Source of the DNA: Devosia aurantiaca
GTDB taxonomy: Bacteria > Pseudomonadota > Alphaproteobacteria > Rhizobiales > Devosiaceae
Assembly: GCF_011058215.1 (NCBI RefSeq)
Contig: NZ_JAALFG010000001.1
Location: 935,001-999,000 of the forward strand
DNA: 64,000 bases
Direction: 5' to 3'
Shown here: one piece after another, positions 1 through 8,876 of the stretch
How positions within the stretch are numbered: the stretch's first letter is position 1
How the letters are laid out: the number at the start of each line of letters is the position of its first letter
Position numbers and translations under genes: made by a program
The notes under the pieces: generated by a model
Told to the model about the DNA's origin: nothing
Seen by the model: the letters and a program-made list of their open reading frames with translations, nothing else
Database searches by the model: none

Positions 1-2
1 CG

Positions 3-671
3 CGCAAGCAGTGGGGAATCGACCCCAGCGAACTCGACAAGGCGGTGACAGCGCGCGTGCCGACGCGCTTCAACGATGACGACCGCTACTTCCTCGATAC
101 GTTCCAAGCCATGCCGCTCCATGGCTATACGGCCATGTTCGAGAACATGGTCGACCACGACAATATCGAGCTGGCGCTGGGCGTCGACTACAAGGATCTG
201 GCGGCCGACCAGATGGCGCCGCAAATCATTTATACCGGCCCGATCGACGAATATTTCGGCCATCGTTTCGGCAAGCTGCCGTATCGCAGCCTGCGCTTCC
301 AGCATGAGACGCTGAACCAGCGCCGCTTCCAGCCGGTGGCCGTGGTCAACTATCCCGATCCTTCGGTGCCCTATACGCGCATCACCGAATACAAGCACCT
401 GACCGGCCAGGTGCACGAACAAACGTCCATCACCTACGAGTTCCCGCAGGCCGATGGCGACCCCTACTACCCCATTCCGCGGCCCGAAAACGCTGCGCTC
501 TATAAGCAATATGAGGCGCTGGCCAAGGAGCAGGGCAACGTTACCTTTGTCGGCCGCCTCGGCACCTATCGCTACTACAACATGGACCAGGTCGTGGGCC
601 AGGCGCTCGCCACCTATCGGCGCATGAGCATCGCGACCGAAGCGCGCGAACAGGCGGCGGTGACGGCGTGA
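3..671 (+). CDS. glf: UDP-galactopyranose mutase, C-terminal part (5' end outside window)
   Basis: The frame is already open at base 3, so the gene starts upstream; a GTG at 45 is internal. The visible 222 residues match the C-terminal part of Glf: a W-G-x-D-P segment, then RVPTRFNDDDRYFLDTFQ, a GYT segment and an ITEYKHLTGQ stretch. Glf is an FAD enzyme that converts UDP-galactopyranose to UDP-galactofuranose, the donor for galactofuranose-containing glycans. It overlaps the next gene by 4 bp (GTGA), which implies translational coupling in a glycan operon running to 7120. The FAD-binding N-terminus is not in the window. Identification is firm. Confidence 0.93.
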   Translation, partial: RKQWGIDPSELDKAVTARVPTRFNDDDRYFLDTFQAMPLHGYTAMFENMVDHDNIELALGVDYKDLAADQMAPQIIYTGPIDEYFGHRFGKLPYRSLRFQHETLNQRRFQPVAVVNYPDPSVPYTRITEYKHLTGQVHEQTSITYEFPQADGDPYYPIPRPENAALYKQYEALAKEQGNVTFVGRLGTYRYYNMDQVVGQALATYRRMSIATEAREQAAVTA

Positions 672-1771
672 CGCAGAAAATCGTTCTGGTGACCGACAGC
701 ACCGAGCCATCCGGCATGGGCGCGCATATGCTGACACTTGGCGCCGCGCTTGCTGCCGATTTCGACATCCTCGTCGCCGCACCCGAAGGGGAAGGTGGTG
801 ACAAACTGCTGCGCGAAGCGGCCGGGCTTGGCCTTCGCATCAAGCGCTTCGACCTGGGGCGAATGGATGCGTTTCGGAACTGGCTCGCGAGCTACGGACC
901 CGACCTCGTCCATGTCCATGCCGGGATCGGCTGGGAAGGTCATGGCCTTGTGCGGGCAGCGCATGCGGCCGGCGCGCCGGTGGTGCGCACCGAGCATCTG
1001 CCGTATCTTTTGACCGATGTTGTGCAGCAGGCCGAGTATCGCGCCATGCTCCTGTCGGTCGATAGCCGTATCGCTGTGTCCAATGCCGTGGCCCAAACGC
1101 ATGCCGGCAAAGGCAGGGGCGCTATTCGCACCGTGCGCAACGGGGTGACGCCGAAGGTTGCGACGCAGGGGCGGGACGAAGTTCGTGCCGGCCTTGGCGT
1201 TGGTGACGGTGAAAAGCTGGTGCTGACCATCGCGCGGTTTACGGCGCAAAAGGGCTATGACCTCCTGGTCGAGGCAGCGGCTACGGTGTTGCAGCAGGAG
1301 CCGCAGACCAGGTTTGCTCTGGTCGGGACCGGACCCGAAGCCGCCGCAATCGAAGCAGCGATTAGTGAGGCTGGGCTTTCCGAGCGGGTAAAACTTCTCG
1401 GTCACCGCTCCGACGTGGCAGACCTCCTGGCCGCAGCCGACGTTTTCGTGCTGCCATCGCATTTCGAGGGCCTGTCGCTGGCGCTGCTTGAAGCGGCTTC
1501 TGCCGGCTTGCCGATCGTCGCGACGACGGCTGGCGGCAATGTGGAGGCGCTGGGTAGCGAGCATGCCTTCCTGGTTGCGCCCAATGATGCGGAGGCCCTC
1601 AGCGCCGGCATCATCGACGCCCTGACGGACACAGCGCGTGCCAAGACGGCAGGGGAGGGCGCACAGGCCCGCTTTGCCGAGCGGTTCACGGCGCAGCGCA
1701 TGGCGGACGAGACCTCAGCCATCTACCAGACATTGATCAAACGACCCGGACAACGAGGCGCAGAACTATGA
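668..1771 (+). CDS. GT4-family glycosyltransferase
   Basis: A 367-residue GT-B fold glycosyltransferase. The N-terminal domain has a glycine-rich loop after strand 1 (TDSTEPSGMGAHM). The C-terminal domain has the GT4 pattern: an IARFTAQKGYDLLVEA segment, then SHFEGLSLALLEAASAGLP, holding the conserved E-x7-E pair that binds the nucleotide-sugar donor. It starts at GTG 668 inside the glf stop and ends 4 bp inside the next gene. Its place beside glf suggests a role in assembling a galactofuranose-containing or related surface glycan, but donor and acceptor cannot be read from sequence. No signal peptide or membrane segment is evident, so it is probably cytoplasmic. Confidence 0.88.
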   Translation: MTQKIVLVTDSTEPSGMGAHMLTLGAALAADFDILVAAPEGEGGDKLLREAAGLGLRIKRFDLGRMDAFRNWLASYGPDLVHVHAGIGWEGHGLVRAAHAAGAPVVRTEHLPYLLTDVVQQAEYRAMLLSVDSRIAVSNAVAQTHAGKGRGAIRTVRNGVTPKVATQGRDEVRAGLGVGDGEKLVLTIARFTAQKGYDLLVEAAATVLQQEPQTRFALVGTGPEAAAIEAAISEAGLSERVKLLGHRSDVADLLAAADVFVLPSHFEGLSLALLEAASAGLPIVATTAGGNVEALGSEHAFLVAPNDAEALSAGIIDALTDTARAKTAGEGAQARFAERFTAQRMADETSAIYQTLIKRPGQRGAEL

Positions 1772-2741
1772 ACAAGACACGTCTCGGCTTTATCGGCGCG
1801 GGCGGCATCGCCCAGCGCCATCTCGGCGTGCTCGAACAATTCGACGATGTCGAGCTGGTAGGCTTTGCCGATCCCGATGTCGACCGCGCAGTGCAGTCCG
1901 CGAGCCGCTTTGGGGCACGTGCTTACCAAAACTTCGCAGAGTTGCTCGACGATCCAAATCTTGACGCAGTTTACATCTGCATCCCGCCTTTTGCCCATGG
2001 CGAACCCGAGCGCCTGGCGATTGCGCGCGGCCTGCCCTTCTTGTCGAAAAGCCACTCTCGCTCGAGATCGACGTCGCCGAGGACGTCGCCGCGCAAGTGG
2101 AAGCGGCCGATCTCGTCACCGCCGTCGGCTATCACTGGCGCTATATCGACACCGTCGAGGAAGCCCGCCGGCGCCTCGCCGACCGCCCGCCACAGCTGTT
2201 GTCCGGCTATTGGCTCGATTCGACGCCGCCGCCGCAATGGTGGTGGCATCAGGACCAGTCCGGCGGCCAGATGGTCGAGCAGACGACGCATATCATCGAT
2301 CTCGCACGCTATCTTGCCGGCGACGTGACCCAGGTTTTTGGCCTTGCCGGGCACAAGGACCGCGAGCAGTTTCCGGGCCTCGATGTCGCGACGGCCAGCA
2401 CGGCAAGCCTGCGCTTCGCCAATGGTGCCATCGGCAATCTTGCCTCCACCTGCCTCCTCAACTGGGGCCACCGCGTCGGCCTCCATGTCTTCGGTGAAGG
2501 CCTGGCTTTGGAACTGACCGACCATGACATCATGATCGATGTCGGCGCCGGTCGGCCGGTGCAGCACGCGCAGGGCGATCCGGTCTGGCGCGAAGATCGC
2601 GATTTCATCGATGCGGTACGCGGCGAGCCCAATCGCATCCGCTGCTCATACGGCGAAGCGCTCAAGACCCATCGCGTGGCACTGGCCATCAACCAGTCCG
2701 CCCGCGAAGGCCGCGCCATCGACATTCCTGCCGGTAAGTAG
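1768..2741 (+). CDS. Gfo/Idh/MocA-family NAD(P)-dependent oxidoreductase (frame break near 2040)
   Basis: Residues 1-92 carry the Rossmann start RLGFIGAGGIAQRHLG (GxGxxG) and a V-Y-I-C-I-P-P segment. The frame then breaks at about 2038-2044: adding one base restores the family hallmark EKP followed by LSLEIDVAEDV and an uninterrupted C-terminal domain to 2741 with GYHWRY and a GGQMVEQTTHIIDLARYL segment. The repaired length of about 324 aa is normal for the family. Such enzymes oxidise or reduce sugars or inositols, often nucleotide sugars in glycan clusters. ATG 1768 overlaps the preceding stop by 4 bp. A real pseudogene is possible but unlikely given the intact downstream half. Confidence 0.85.
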
Positions 2742-2747
2742 GCCCAG

Positions 2748-3842
2748 ATGTCCGAACGACTAATCCGCTCCCTCGGCATCGAACGCGAGGGCCAGGCCTC
2801 GATCATCTCCTATAATGAAGGGGATCCGGCGCATGGTCATGTGCGGCTCGAAACCCTCTATACCGGATTTTCGGCTGGCACCGAGCTGACCTTCATGAAG
2901 CACACCAACCCCTATTTCCATTCCCGCTGGGATGGCGATCGCGGGGTCTTCGTGCCCGGTGAGCCGAGCCTTAACTACCCGGTCCCGTTCTTGGGCTATA
3001 TGGAAGTCGCACGCGTCGTTGATAGCCGCGACCCGGCTTTCCATCGCGGCCAGATCCTGGCGACCACCTTCGGCCACAAGACCGGCCACACGGCCGACCC
3101 CAGCCGCGACGTCCTGATCCCGATGCCCGACGACCTAGACCCGGTGCTCGGCGTGTTTGTCGCGCAGATGGGCCCGATCGCTGCCAATGGCATTCTTCAT
3201 GCCGATGCCGAACACTTCGGCACCCAGGTGACGCGCCTCGGCCAATCGTTGAGTGATAAGCCGGTGCTGGTGATCGGCGCCGGTGCCGTAGGGCTGATGA
3301 CAGCCCTGTTCGCGCGCCAGGCCGGCGCCTCCGAAGTACTGGTCGCCGATCCTTCGCCCTGGCGTCGCGAGCGACTCGAGGCTATGGGTTTCCTCGCCAT
3401 GCACGAGGACGACGCCTGGCACTATGCCCGCACCCACTGGCACAGCGGCGGCGAGCGTGGCGCGGACTTCGTGTTCCAGACCCGCGCCCATTCCGGCAGC
3501 CTTCACTCCGCGCTGCGTGCGCTGAGGCCACAGGGCACGGTGATCGATCTGGCCTTCTACCAGGGCGGCGCCGACGACCTGCGCCTCGGCGAAGAATTCC
3601 ACCACAACGGCCTGGCTATTCGCTGCGCGCAGATCAATCGCGTGCCGCGTGGGCTCGGTCACCTGTGGGACCGGCGCCGCCTCGGAGCGGAAACCGTTTC
3701 TATGCTGCGCAAGGAGCAGCCGACCGTCTTGCGCGAGGTGATTACCCATATTGTGCCCTTCGAGGATGGGCCGGCATTTTTGGGTGAACTGGTGCAGCGC
3801 CGCCCCGAATTCATGCAGATCGTCTTCCAGGTGGCCGAGTGA
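2748..3842 (+). CDS. Medium-chain (zinc-type) dehydrogenase
   Basis: A 364-residue protein of the MDR/alcohol dehydrogenase superfamily. A GroES-like N-terminal domain is followed by a Rossmann domain with VLVIGAGAVGLMTALFARQAGASEVLVAD (GxGxxG near residue 180) and a conserved C-terminal VPFEDGPAFL segment. The usual catalytic Cys/His zinc ligands of classical alcohol dehydrogenases are not obvious, so zinc dependence is uncertain. ATG 2748 lies 6 bp after the Gfo/Idh stop, and the stop overlaps the next GTG by 4 bp. It resembles the threonine/sorbitol dehydrogenase-like enzymes found in glycan and bacteriochlorophyll clusters. The substrate is unknown and is probably an intermediate of this glycan operon. 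Confidence 0.8.
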   Translation: MSERLIRSLGIEREGQASIISYNEGDPAHGHVRLETLYTGFSAGTELTFMKHTNPYFHSRWDGDRGVFVPGEPSLNYPVPFLGYMEVARVVDSRDPAFHRGQILATTFGHKTGHTADPSRDVLIPMPDDLDPVLGVFVAQMGPIAANGILHADAEHFGTQVTRLGQSLSDKPVLVIGAGAVGLMTALFARQAGASEVLVADPSPWRRERLEAMGFLAMHEDDAWHYARTHWHSGGERGADFVFQTRAHSGSLHSALRALRPQGTVIDLAFYQGGADDLRLGEEFHHNGLAIRCAQINRVPRGLGHLWDRRRLGAETVSMLRKEQPTVLREVITHIVPFEDGPAFLGELVQRRPEFMQIVFQVAE

Positions 3843-6115
3843 GCAGCGAACCGACGCGCATCCTTTTCGTTTTTGCCTGGCTCGTCGTTGGCGGCGAGGA
3901 GACTGAAGTGCGGCTCCTTGCCGAGCATCTCGATCGCGCGAAATACCGCATCGATGTGGTCGCCTGCTTCCGCAAGGACGGCATGCCGGAGCAAAGCCAC
4001 GATCAGCTCCGCCATCTTGGCGTCGATGTCGATACGGTGCCTTATGGGCTCTCCTTCGAAGATACGATCAACTACCTGTCGCGCAAGGTGGCCGATTACG
4101 ACATCGTCGTTTCCTGCCAGAACGTGGCCGACATTTATCCCGCACTCGAGCGGGCGCATCTGCGTCCGCCGCTGATCGAACATGGCGGGCTCGTTTCCGA
4201 AGCGCTGGCGGGCCCCAAGCATTTCACCAATCGCTATGTGGGCGTCTGCAAGACCATTCGCGATGCCGCTGCCGGCAAATTGGCCGGCCGCGAACACCAT
4301 GCGCTAGAAATCCCCTCCATGGTCGACCTCGGTGCCTTTCACGCCCAAGATCGCAGCCGCTTACGGGCCGAATTGGGCATCGCCGACGATGTTCCCTTGA
4401 TCGGCTGGGTCGGTCGACTGGACAGCAAGAAGCGCGTCGAAGACTTCATCGAGGCCGCTGCAATCGTTCATCAACAACGTCCAGGAGCGCAGTTCCTCAT
4501 AGTCGGCGGCCCAGACGCCTTCATGCCGCACTATGCCGACCAACTGCGTGCATTGGCGCATGAGCGTAAACTCGAAGCCAATCTGCGCTTTCTAGGCGAC
4601 CGATCCGACGTCCCGGCGATTTTGATGGCGCTCGACATTTTTGTCTGGCTGTCGCGCGGCGAAGGCATGCCGCATGTGATCGCTGAAGCGGGGGCAGCGA
4701 GCCTGCCCGTGATCGCGACGCCCGACAATGGCGCCCTGCAGCAGATCGAAGAGGGCGTGTCCGGCCTCTTTGTGCCGCATGAAAGCCCGCAGGACGTGGC
4801 CAAGGCCATGCTGCGGCTGCTCGACAGCTCCAAGCTACGCCACCAGCTCGGCAGCGCGCTACGCCGCTCGGTCGAAACACGGTACAGTATCCCGGCTGTC
4901 CTACCGCAATGGGCCGAGCTTTTTGACGCCGTCATGGCCGAGCGGGTGCCGGCACCGGCGCCAAGGATCTTTCGCTCCTATTGGCAGGGTGGCTTCGAGT
5001 GTTCGACCCACCGGCTGCGTCATGGCCGGCGGCTCGATATCATCGACTCCAGCAAGCACGACCTTCATGCCGAAGCCGACTATCGGCAACTCGGCAAGCT
5101 CGGCATTAGTACGGTCCGCGACGGTTTCCGCTGGCACCTGATCGAGAGCACGCCGGGAAGCTACAACTGGTCCAGCATCGATCCCATGCTCAGCGCCGCC
5201 AAGAATGCGGGTACGCAGGTCATCTGGGACCTGTTCCATTATGGCTGGCCAGACGACATCGATATCTGGCGCCCGCAATTCGTCGATCGTTTTGCCCGCT
5301 TTGCCCACGCTGCGGCACGGCGGGTGCGTGAGCAGAGCGACGACGTGCCCTTTTATTGCCCGGTCAACGAGGTGTCCTTCTCGGCCTGGGGCGGCGGCGA
5401 TGCGGGCTATCTCAATCCCTTCGCCAATGGCCGCGGCTATGAACTCAAGGTGCAGCTGGTGCGCGCCTCGATCGCGGCCATGCATGCCATCCGCGATGTC
5501 GATCCGCGCGCCCGCTTCGTGCATGCCGATCCGGCCATCAATGTCATCACCGATCCTGGCCGGCGCCATGAATTCTGGGCGGCCGAAGGGCATCGTCAAG
5601 CGCAGTATCAATCCTGGGACATGATCGCGGGACACGCTTGGCCGCAACTGGGCGGCCAGCCGGACCTGCTCGATATCGTCGGCGTCAACTACTACTTCAA
5701 CAACCAGTGGATCCATGGCGGCCCGCCGATCGATATCGGCCACCCGCTCTATCGCTCGCTTCATCGCCTGTTGATGGAAATCCACGGCCGCTACGGCAGG
5801 CCCATCCTTCTGGCAGAGACCGGCATCGAGTTCGACCGGCGCCCGGCCTGGCTGGCCTATGTCGCGGCCGAGCTGGAACTGGCCCGCGCCAAGGGCGTGC
5901 CCATGGAAGGGCTCTGCCTTTACCCCGTGCTCAACCACTTCGGCTGGGACGACGACCGGCCATGCCAAAACGGTCTGCTGGAACAGCAATGGACCAACGG
6001 TCGGCGGGGCGTTTATCAGCCGCTTGCCGACGAGCTGGCACGGGGCAACGCATACACGACGCGCATCTGCGGCCCAGGGTCGAGCAAGCCGATCGTGAAG
6101 TGGCAGCGGCAATAG
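3839..6115 (+). CDS. GT4 glycosyltransferase fused to a GH1-like glycosidase domain
   Basis: A 758-residue two-domain fusion. Residues 1-365 are a GT4 glycosyltransferase (GWVGRLDSKKRVEDFIEAA, then SRGEGMPHVIAEAGAASLP with the E-x7-E pair). Residues 378-750 are a clan GH-A barrel like family 1 glycosidases. The acid/base is Glu511 in CPVNEV, the nucleophile candidate is Glu660 in LLAETG, and GVNYY stands where GH1 enzymes have G-x-NYY. Both glutamates are present, so a retaining mechanism is possible. No signal peptide is visible, so hydrolysis would be cytoplasmic, which is odd for a degradative enzyme. Transglycosylation or trimming of the glycan made by the GT half is an inference. The GTG start overlaps the previous stop. 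The gene is intact. Confidence 0.85.
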   Translation: MSSEPTRILFVFAWLVVGGEETEVRLLAEHLDRAKYRIDVVACFRKDGMPEQSHDQLRHLGVDVDTVPYGLSFEDTINYLSRKVADYDIVVSCQNVADIYPALERAHLRPPLIEHGGLVSEALAGPKHFTNRYVGVCKTIRDAAAGKLAGREHHALEIPSMVDLGAFHAQDRSRLRAELGIADDVPLIGWVGRLDSKKRVEDFIEAAAIVHQQRPGAQFLIVGGPDAFMPHYADQLRALAHERKLEANLRFLGDRSDVPAILMALDIFVWLSRGEGMPHVIAEAGAASLPVIATPDNGALQQIEEGVSGLFVPHESPQDVAKAMLRLLDSSKLRHQLGSALRRSVETRYSIPAVLPQWAELFDAVMAERVPAPAPRIFRSYWQGGFECSTHRLRHGRRLDIIDSSKHDLHAEADYRQLGKLGISTVRDGFRWHLIESTPGSYNWSSIDPMLSAAKNAGTQVIWDLFHYGWPDDIDIWRPQFVDRFARFAHAAARRVREQSDDVPFYCPVNEVSFSAWGGGDAGYLNPFANGRGYELKVQLVRASIAAMHAIRDVDPRARFVHADPAINVITDPGRRHEFWAAEGHRQAQYQSWDMIAGHAWPQLGGQPDLLDIVGVNYYFNNQWIHGGPPIDIGHPLYRSLHRLLMEIHGRYGRPILLAETGIEFDRRPAWLAYVAAELELARAKGVPMEGLCLYPVLNHFGWDDDRPCQNGLLEQQWTNGRRGVYQPLADELARGNAYTTRICGPGSSKPIVKWQRQ

Positions 6116-6154
6116 AGTACTTGGCAGACGCATAGTTTCGCTGTTTGTTCCGCT

Positions 6155-6172
6155 TAAGGAGCAATAGCGATT
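6155..6172 (+). promoter_or_regulatory. Ribosome binding site pointing to an unusual start codon
   Basis: AAGGAG at 6156-6161 is followed 8 bases later by ATT at 6170, which opens a frame whose translation matches the N-terminus of the upstream glycosidase domain. No ATG, GTG or TTG lies in frame between the TAA at 6155 and GTG 6308, yet coding similarity begins well before 6308. Either ATT (or ATA 6164) is used as the start, or a base error has destroyed a normal start. Confidence 0.5.
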
Positions 6173-7120
6173 CTTTCCGTCCTGCAGACCGATCTCTTTG
6201 ACTATTTCGATGCGCTGGAGGCGCCGCCGCCTCGCCCGGGCTTTGCGTCGAAGCTCCTCGCGGGCTTTGAATGCGGGTTCCTGGGCTGGAATGGTCATGA
6301 TCTTCTGGTGACCACAAAGCACCTGCCGCACGAACGCATGAGCGAGCATTACGCCCTGGCGCGGCGCCATGGCCTCCTTGCCGGCCGCGACGGTCTGCCC
6401 TGGCGTCATGACCCGGCGCCGCGCTTGCAGATGGCTGGGGCGGCCGGGCTGCAGATCATCTGGGACCTCAACCATTACGATCCGCCACCTGATCCGGTCG
6501 GGCATGCGCGACATTGTGCCGAGGCGGCAAGGCACGATCAGCCTTTCTGGATCTGCCCGGTCAACGAGCCGATGATCTATCCGATGCTGGCCGGGATGGC
6601 CTGGGAGCACGCAACCGATCTCGCCATCACCATGGCGCGCGTCGCCAAGGATCATCACCCCGACGTCCGCGTGCTGTCCACCGATCCGATCACCGGCATC
6701 GGCGAGCGGCAGTTTGCGGCCACCGACCGGCTGGTGCAGGCGGGTCTCGTCGATGTGGTCGGGGTCAACTATTACCCGCATACCGCACGGACCTCGCTGC
6801 TCAAGGTCTTGCTCAAGACTTGGCGCCGCTACGGCAAGCCGATCCTTCTTGCCGAAACCAGCTGGCACGATGGTCATCGCATCCACCATCAGCGCCATCC
6901 CGGCTTCAACAAGGCGGCCTGGCTCCATCATGTGCAAGCCCAGGTTGCAGAGGCCGAGGCAAAGGGCGTCGAGATGGCCGGCATCTGCTGGTACCCGATC
7001 ATCGACTGCCCGCCCTGGCAGCGGCCGCATTCGCGCAATCGCTGGAGCCATGGCCTGATCCGCAAGGATGGCGGGGTCGATCCCGCGCTATCCACTGCTT
7101 TGCTGGAGCAAGTCACCTAG
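6170..7120 (+). CDS. GH1-like glycosidase (clan GH-A), stand-alone paralogue
   Basis: About 316 residues, homologous to the C-terminal half of the preceding fusion: both share a GFECGF/GFECST opening, IIWDLNHYD versus VIWDLFHYG, VVGVNYYPH, and ILLAET. The acid/base sits in a canonical CPVNEP motif (Glu about 133) and the nucleophile candidate in LLAETSW (Glu about 229). The start is set by AAGGAG and similarity, since the first ordinary start codon (GTG 6308) would remove the conserved N-terminal strand. It begins 54 bp after the fusion and probably ends the operon. No signal peptide is seen. The presence of two related glycosidase barrels in one biosynthetic operon is unusual; the substrate is unknown. 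Confidence 0.75.
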   Translation: MLSVLQTDLFDYFDALEAPPPRPGFASKLLAGFECGFLGWNGHDLLVTTKHLPHERMSEHYALARRHGLLAGRDGLPWRHDPAPRLQMAGAAGLQIIWDLNHYDPPPDPVGHARHCAEAARHDQPFWICPVNEPMIYPMLAGMAWEHATDLAITMARVAKDHHPDVRVLSTDPITGIGERQFAATDRLVQAGLVDVVGVNYYPHTARTSLLKVLLKTWRRYGKPILLAETSWHDGHRIHHQRHPGFNKAAWLHHVQAQVAEAEAKGVEMAGICWYPIIDCPPWQRPHSRNRWSHGLIRKDGGVDPALSTALLEQVT

Positions 7121-7181
7121 CCGATTGCATGCGCAGGCCGGCAATGCCATTCCAGAACCGGCAGCGATGAGGAACCCTGGC

Positions 7182-7669
7182 ATGCTGAACGAAGTCTGGT
7201 CCACGGCCGTGAGCGAATTTTCCGACGTGCCCGATGTGGGAACACTGACGCGCATCACCATGCGTCTTGCGCTTGCCGCCTTGCTGGGGGCATCCTGGGC
7301 TATGAACGCGAGCGCAAGGGGCGTAGCGCCGGCATGCGCACCCATATGCTGGTGGCTGTCGGCGCTGCGCTTTTCGTGATCGGCCCAAGCCAGGCGGGCA
7401 TGTCGATCGGCGACCTGTCGCGCGTGCTGCAGGGCATCGTGCAAGGCATCGGCTTTTTGGGCGCGGGTGCGATCATCGTGCGGACGGCCAAGAACCAGGT
7501 CGAGGGGCTGACAACGGCGGCCAATATCTGGGCGACGGCAGGCATCGGCGTCATCGCTGGCCTCGGGCTGGAGGCGACGGCCGTGCTCTCGGCAGCAATC
7601 ATACTGATCATCCTGGCCGCAGTGCCGATCGTGCTGCCGACAAAGCCTGGGGACAGCGACCCCCAATAG
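7182..7669 (+). CDS. MgtC/SapB-family inner-membrane protein (frame break at 7286-7290)
   Basis: ATG 7182 opens MLNEVWSTAVSEF and RLALAALLG. The frame then breaks in a run of five G at 7286-7290; one more G gives GGILGYERERKGRSAGMRTH, the hallmark MgtC segment, and continues to 7669 through LVAVGAALF, GIGFLGAGAII and LTTAANIWATAGIGVIAGLG. The repaired length of about 162 aa fits the hydrophobic MgtC core with 4-5 membrane helices; the C-terminal ACT-like domain of longer MgtC proteins is absent. MgtC-family proteins modulate F-type ATPase and cation balance under low magnesium or acid stress. It is followed directly by a terminator and appears to be a single-gene unit. Confidence 0.85.
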
Positions 7670-7672
7670 AAA

Positions 7673-7697
7673 AAGGCCCGGCATTGCCGGGCCTTCA
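7673..7697 (+). terminator. Hairpin terminator between convergent mgtC-like and DUF1236 genes
   Basis: AAGGCCCGGC at 7673-7682 pairs perfectly with GCCGGGCCTT at 7686-7695 around a 3-base loop. The A-rich 5' flank and the T/AT-rich 3' flank would let it serve both convergent genes. Confidence 0.75.
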
Positions 7698-7702
7698 ACA
7701 TT

Positions 7703-8262
7703 TTAAGCGTTGATGATCAAAACGATCTTGAGGCTATCAGGGTTGACGATGACGATACGGCCATCATCGAGCAGGAAGAAAAGATAACCTTCATAGGCCG
7801 GAACGAGCTCGACGATGCGGACCGGCAACGGCTGCAGTGTGATACGCTGCGGCACGGCAACGCCAATAGAAATGTCGAAGTCGATCGAGGAGACGGTGAC
7901 GGGCTGAACCTGAACTTCAGTTATCGCCGTGCGGATTTCGGTCTGCTGCTCGGTCGTGACCTCGACGTTTACGTCGGTGCTTGCATTGGCGTCTGCGGCA
8001 GCGGCGCCATCGGCACCAGCTTCCGTGGTGGTTTCAGCATTGGCGTCGGTCCTGGTTGTTGCATTGTCGTCAGTAGACCCGGAATCGGTCGTTGTGCTGG
8101 TTTTGGACCCGGTGGTCGCGCTGGCATCGGTGCTGGTCGATCGGTCTGCGCCGCGGCGCCCCCACCGGTGGTTGTGGTGGTCGACGTCGACGATTGCGCC
8201 ATGGCTGCAGACGAGCTGAGAGCCAAAATCACGGCGAGAGCGGTAGAGAGCTTGTTGCGCAT
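7703..8262 (-). CDS. DUF1236-family secreted protein (frame break near 8150)
   Basis: The N-terminus (from ATG 8262) is a clear signal peptide, MRNKLSTALAVILALSSSAAMA, followed by a Ser/Thr-rich stretch. At about 8148-8158 the frame breaks in a GCC/GCG-rich run; one added base leads into a low-complexity Thr/Ala/Asp region and then a conserved C-terminal domain containing VTTEQQTEIRTAIT, ISIGVAVP, LVPAYEGYLFFLLDDGRI and VIVNPDSLKIV. This ending is characteristic of DUF1236 proteins, which are common and uncharacterised in Rhizobiales. The repaired length is about 186 aa, probably periplasmic. It converges on mgtC. Function is unknown. Confidence 0.8.
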
Positions 8263-8420
8263 ATCCTTACGGCCCTGAGGGCCGCCTCCTTGGTTTGCAA
8301 TGCCAGAAGAACGCGCCTCACCCCGCAGTGTTCCACCTAAGTATTTGTTATTGCTATTACATTTCGATTACAGCAGCGGTAATGCTGTTGTCATCCCGTC
8401 CATCTCCGGGACGGCTTAGC

Positions 8421-8441
8421 CGGCATTTGAAGCAAATGCCG
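8421..8441. repeat. Perfect 9-bp hairpin in the divergent promoter region
   Basis: CGGCATTTG (8421-8429) and CAAATGCCG (8433-8441) flank a 3-base loop, about 60 bp upstream of the Excalibur-like gene. A second shorter inverted pair (CCGTCC/GGACGG) lies at about 8397-8414. No T-tract follows. They may be transcript leader structure or a protein-binding site; the role is not known. Confidence 0.45.
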
Positions 8442-8501
8442 CGGGACCCGACGGCAGAAATTTGCGTTGTCGGGGCCAGTGGGGCAGCAATGGAGTTCAT
8501 C

Positions 8502-8876
8502 ATGACTTTGACCAAAGCCTTGCCTCTGATCGCCGCAGCCGCTCTTGCCGCTGCCTCCCCGGCGTTTGCCGACGAGGTGGTGCCCACCATCGTTACCAGC
8601 GGTGGCCAGACTACTGTAGTTTACGTCTTCCCCACCTCGCCCCAGAGCTTTGTGCCCGTGAAAGGTCTGCCGTCCTTTCTCGCCATGCCCGGCGCGCCGT
8701 TGCCGCCGGTCTCGACCCAGGTCATCTATTCGGCGCCGCTTCCCGAACCCATGGTGACATCGTCAGCGGACCTCGATTGCGACAACTTCGCCGGCGAAGT
8801 CGCGCTGGCCGGAGCCGATATCTTTAACCTGGACAAGGATGGCGACGGGATCGGCTGTGAGTCCGAGGATCGGTGA
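8502..8876 (+). CDS. Secreted protein with C-terminal Excalibur-like calcium-binding motif
   Basis: ATG 8502 is chosen because GGAG lies 6 bases upstream; an in-frame ATG 8490 is less well placed. The first 23 residues (MTLTKALPLIAAAALAAASPAFA) form a signal peptide with an Ala-x-Ala cleavage site. The mature part is Pro/Val-rich. Its last 30 residues contain DLDCDNFAG and a NLDKDGDGIGCE ending, which matches the Excalibur pattern DxDGDGxxCE with two cysteines. Such domains bind calcium and occur in envelope proteins. At 124 aa it is a short extracellular or periplasmic protein with no recognisable enzyme domain. Its partner is unknown. Confidence 0.75.
   Translation: MTLTKALPLIAAAALAAASPAFADEVVPTIVTSGGQTTVVYVFPTSPQSFVPVKGLPSFLAMPGAPLPPVSTQVIYSAPLPEPMVTSSADLDCDNFAGEVALAGADIFNLDKDGDGIGCESEDR

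Noticed and set aside
4901..7051. A 716-residue reverse-strand open frame across the glycosidase genes
   Set aside because: It mirrors the codon pattern of the two glycosidase genes, which carry clear catalytic motifs on the forward strand; no motif or start signal on the reverse.
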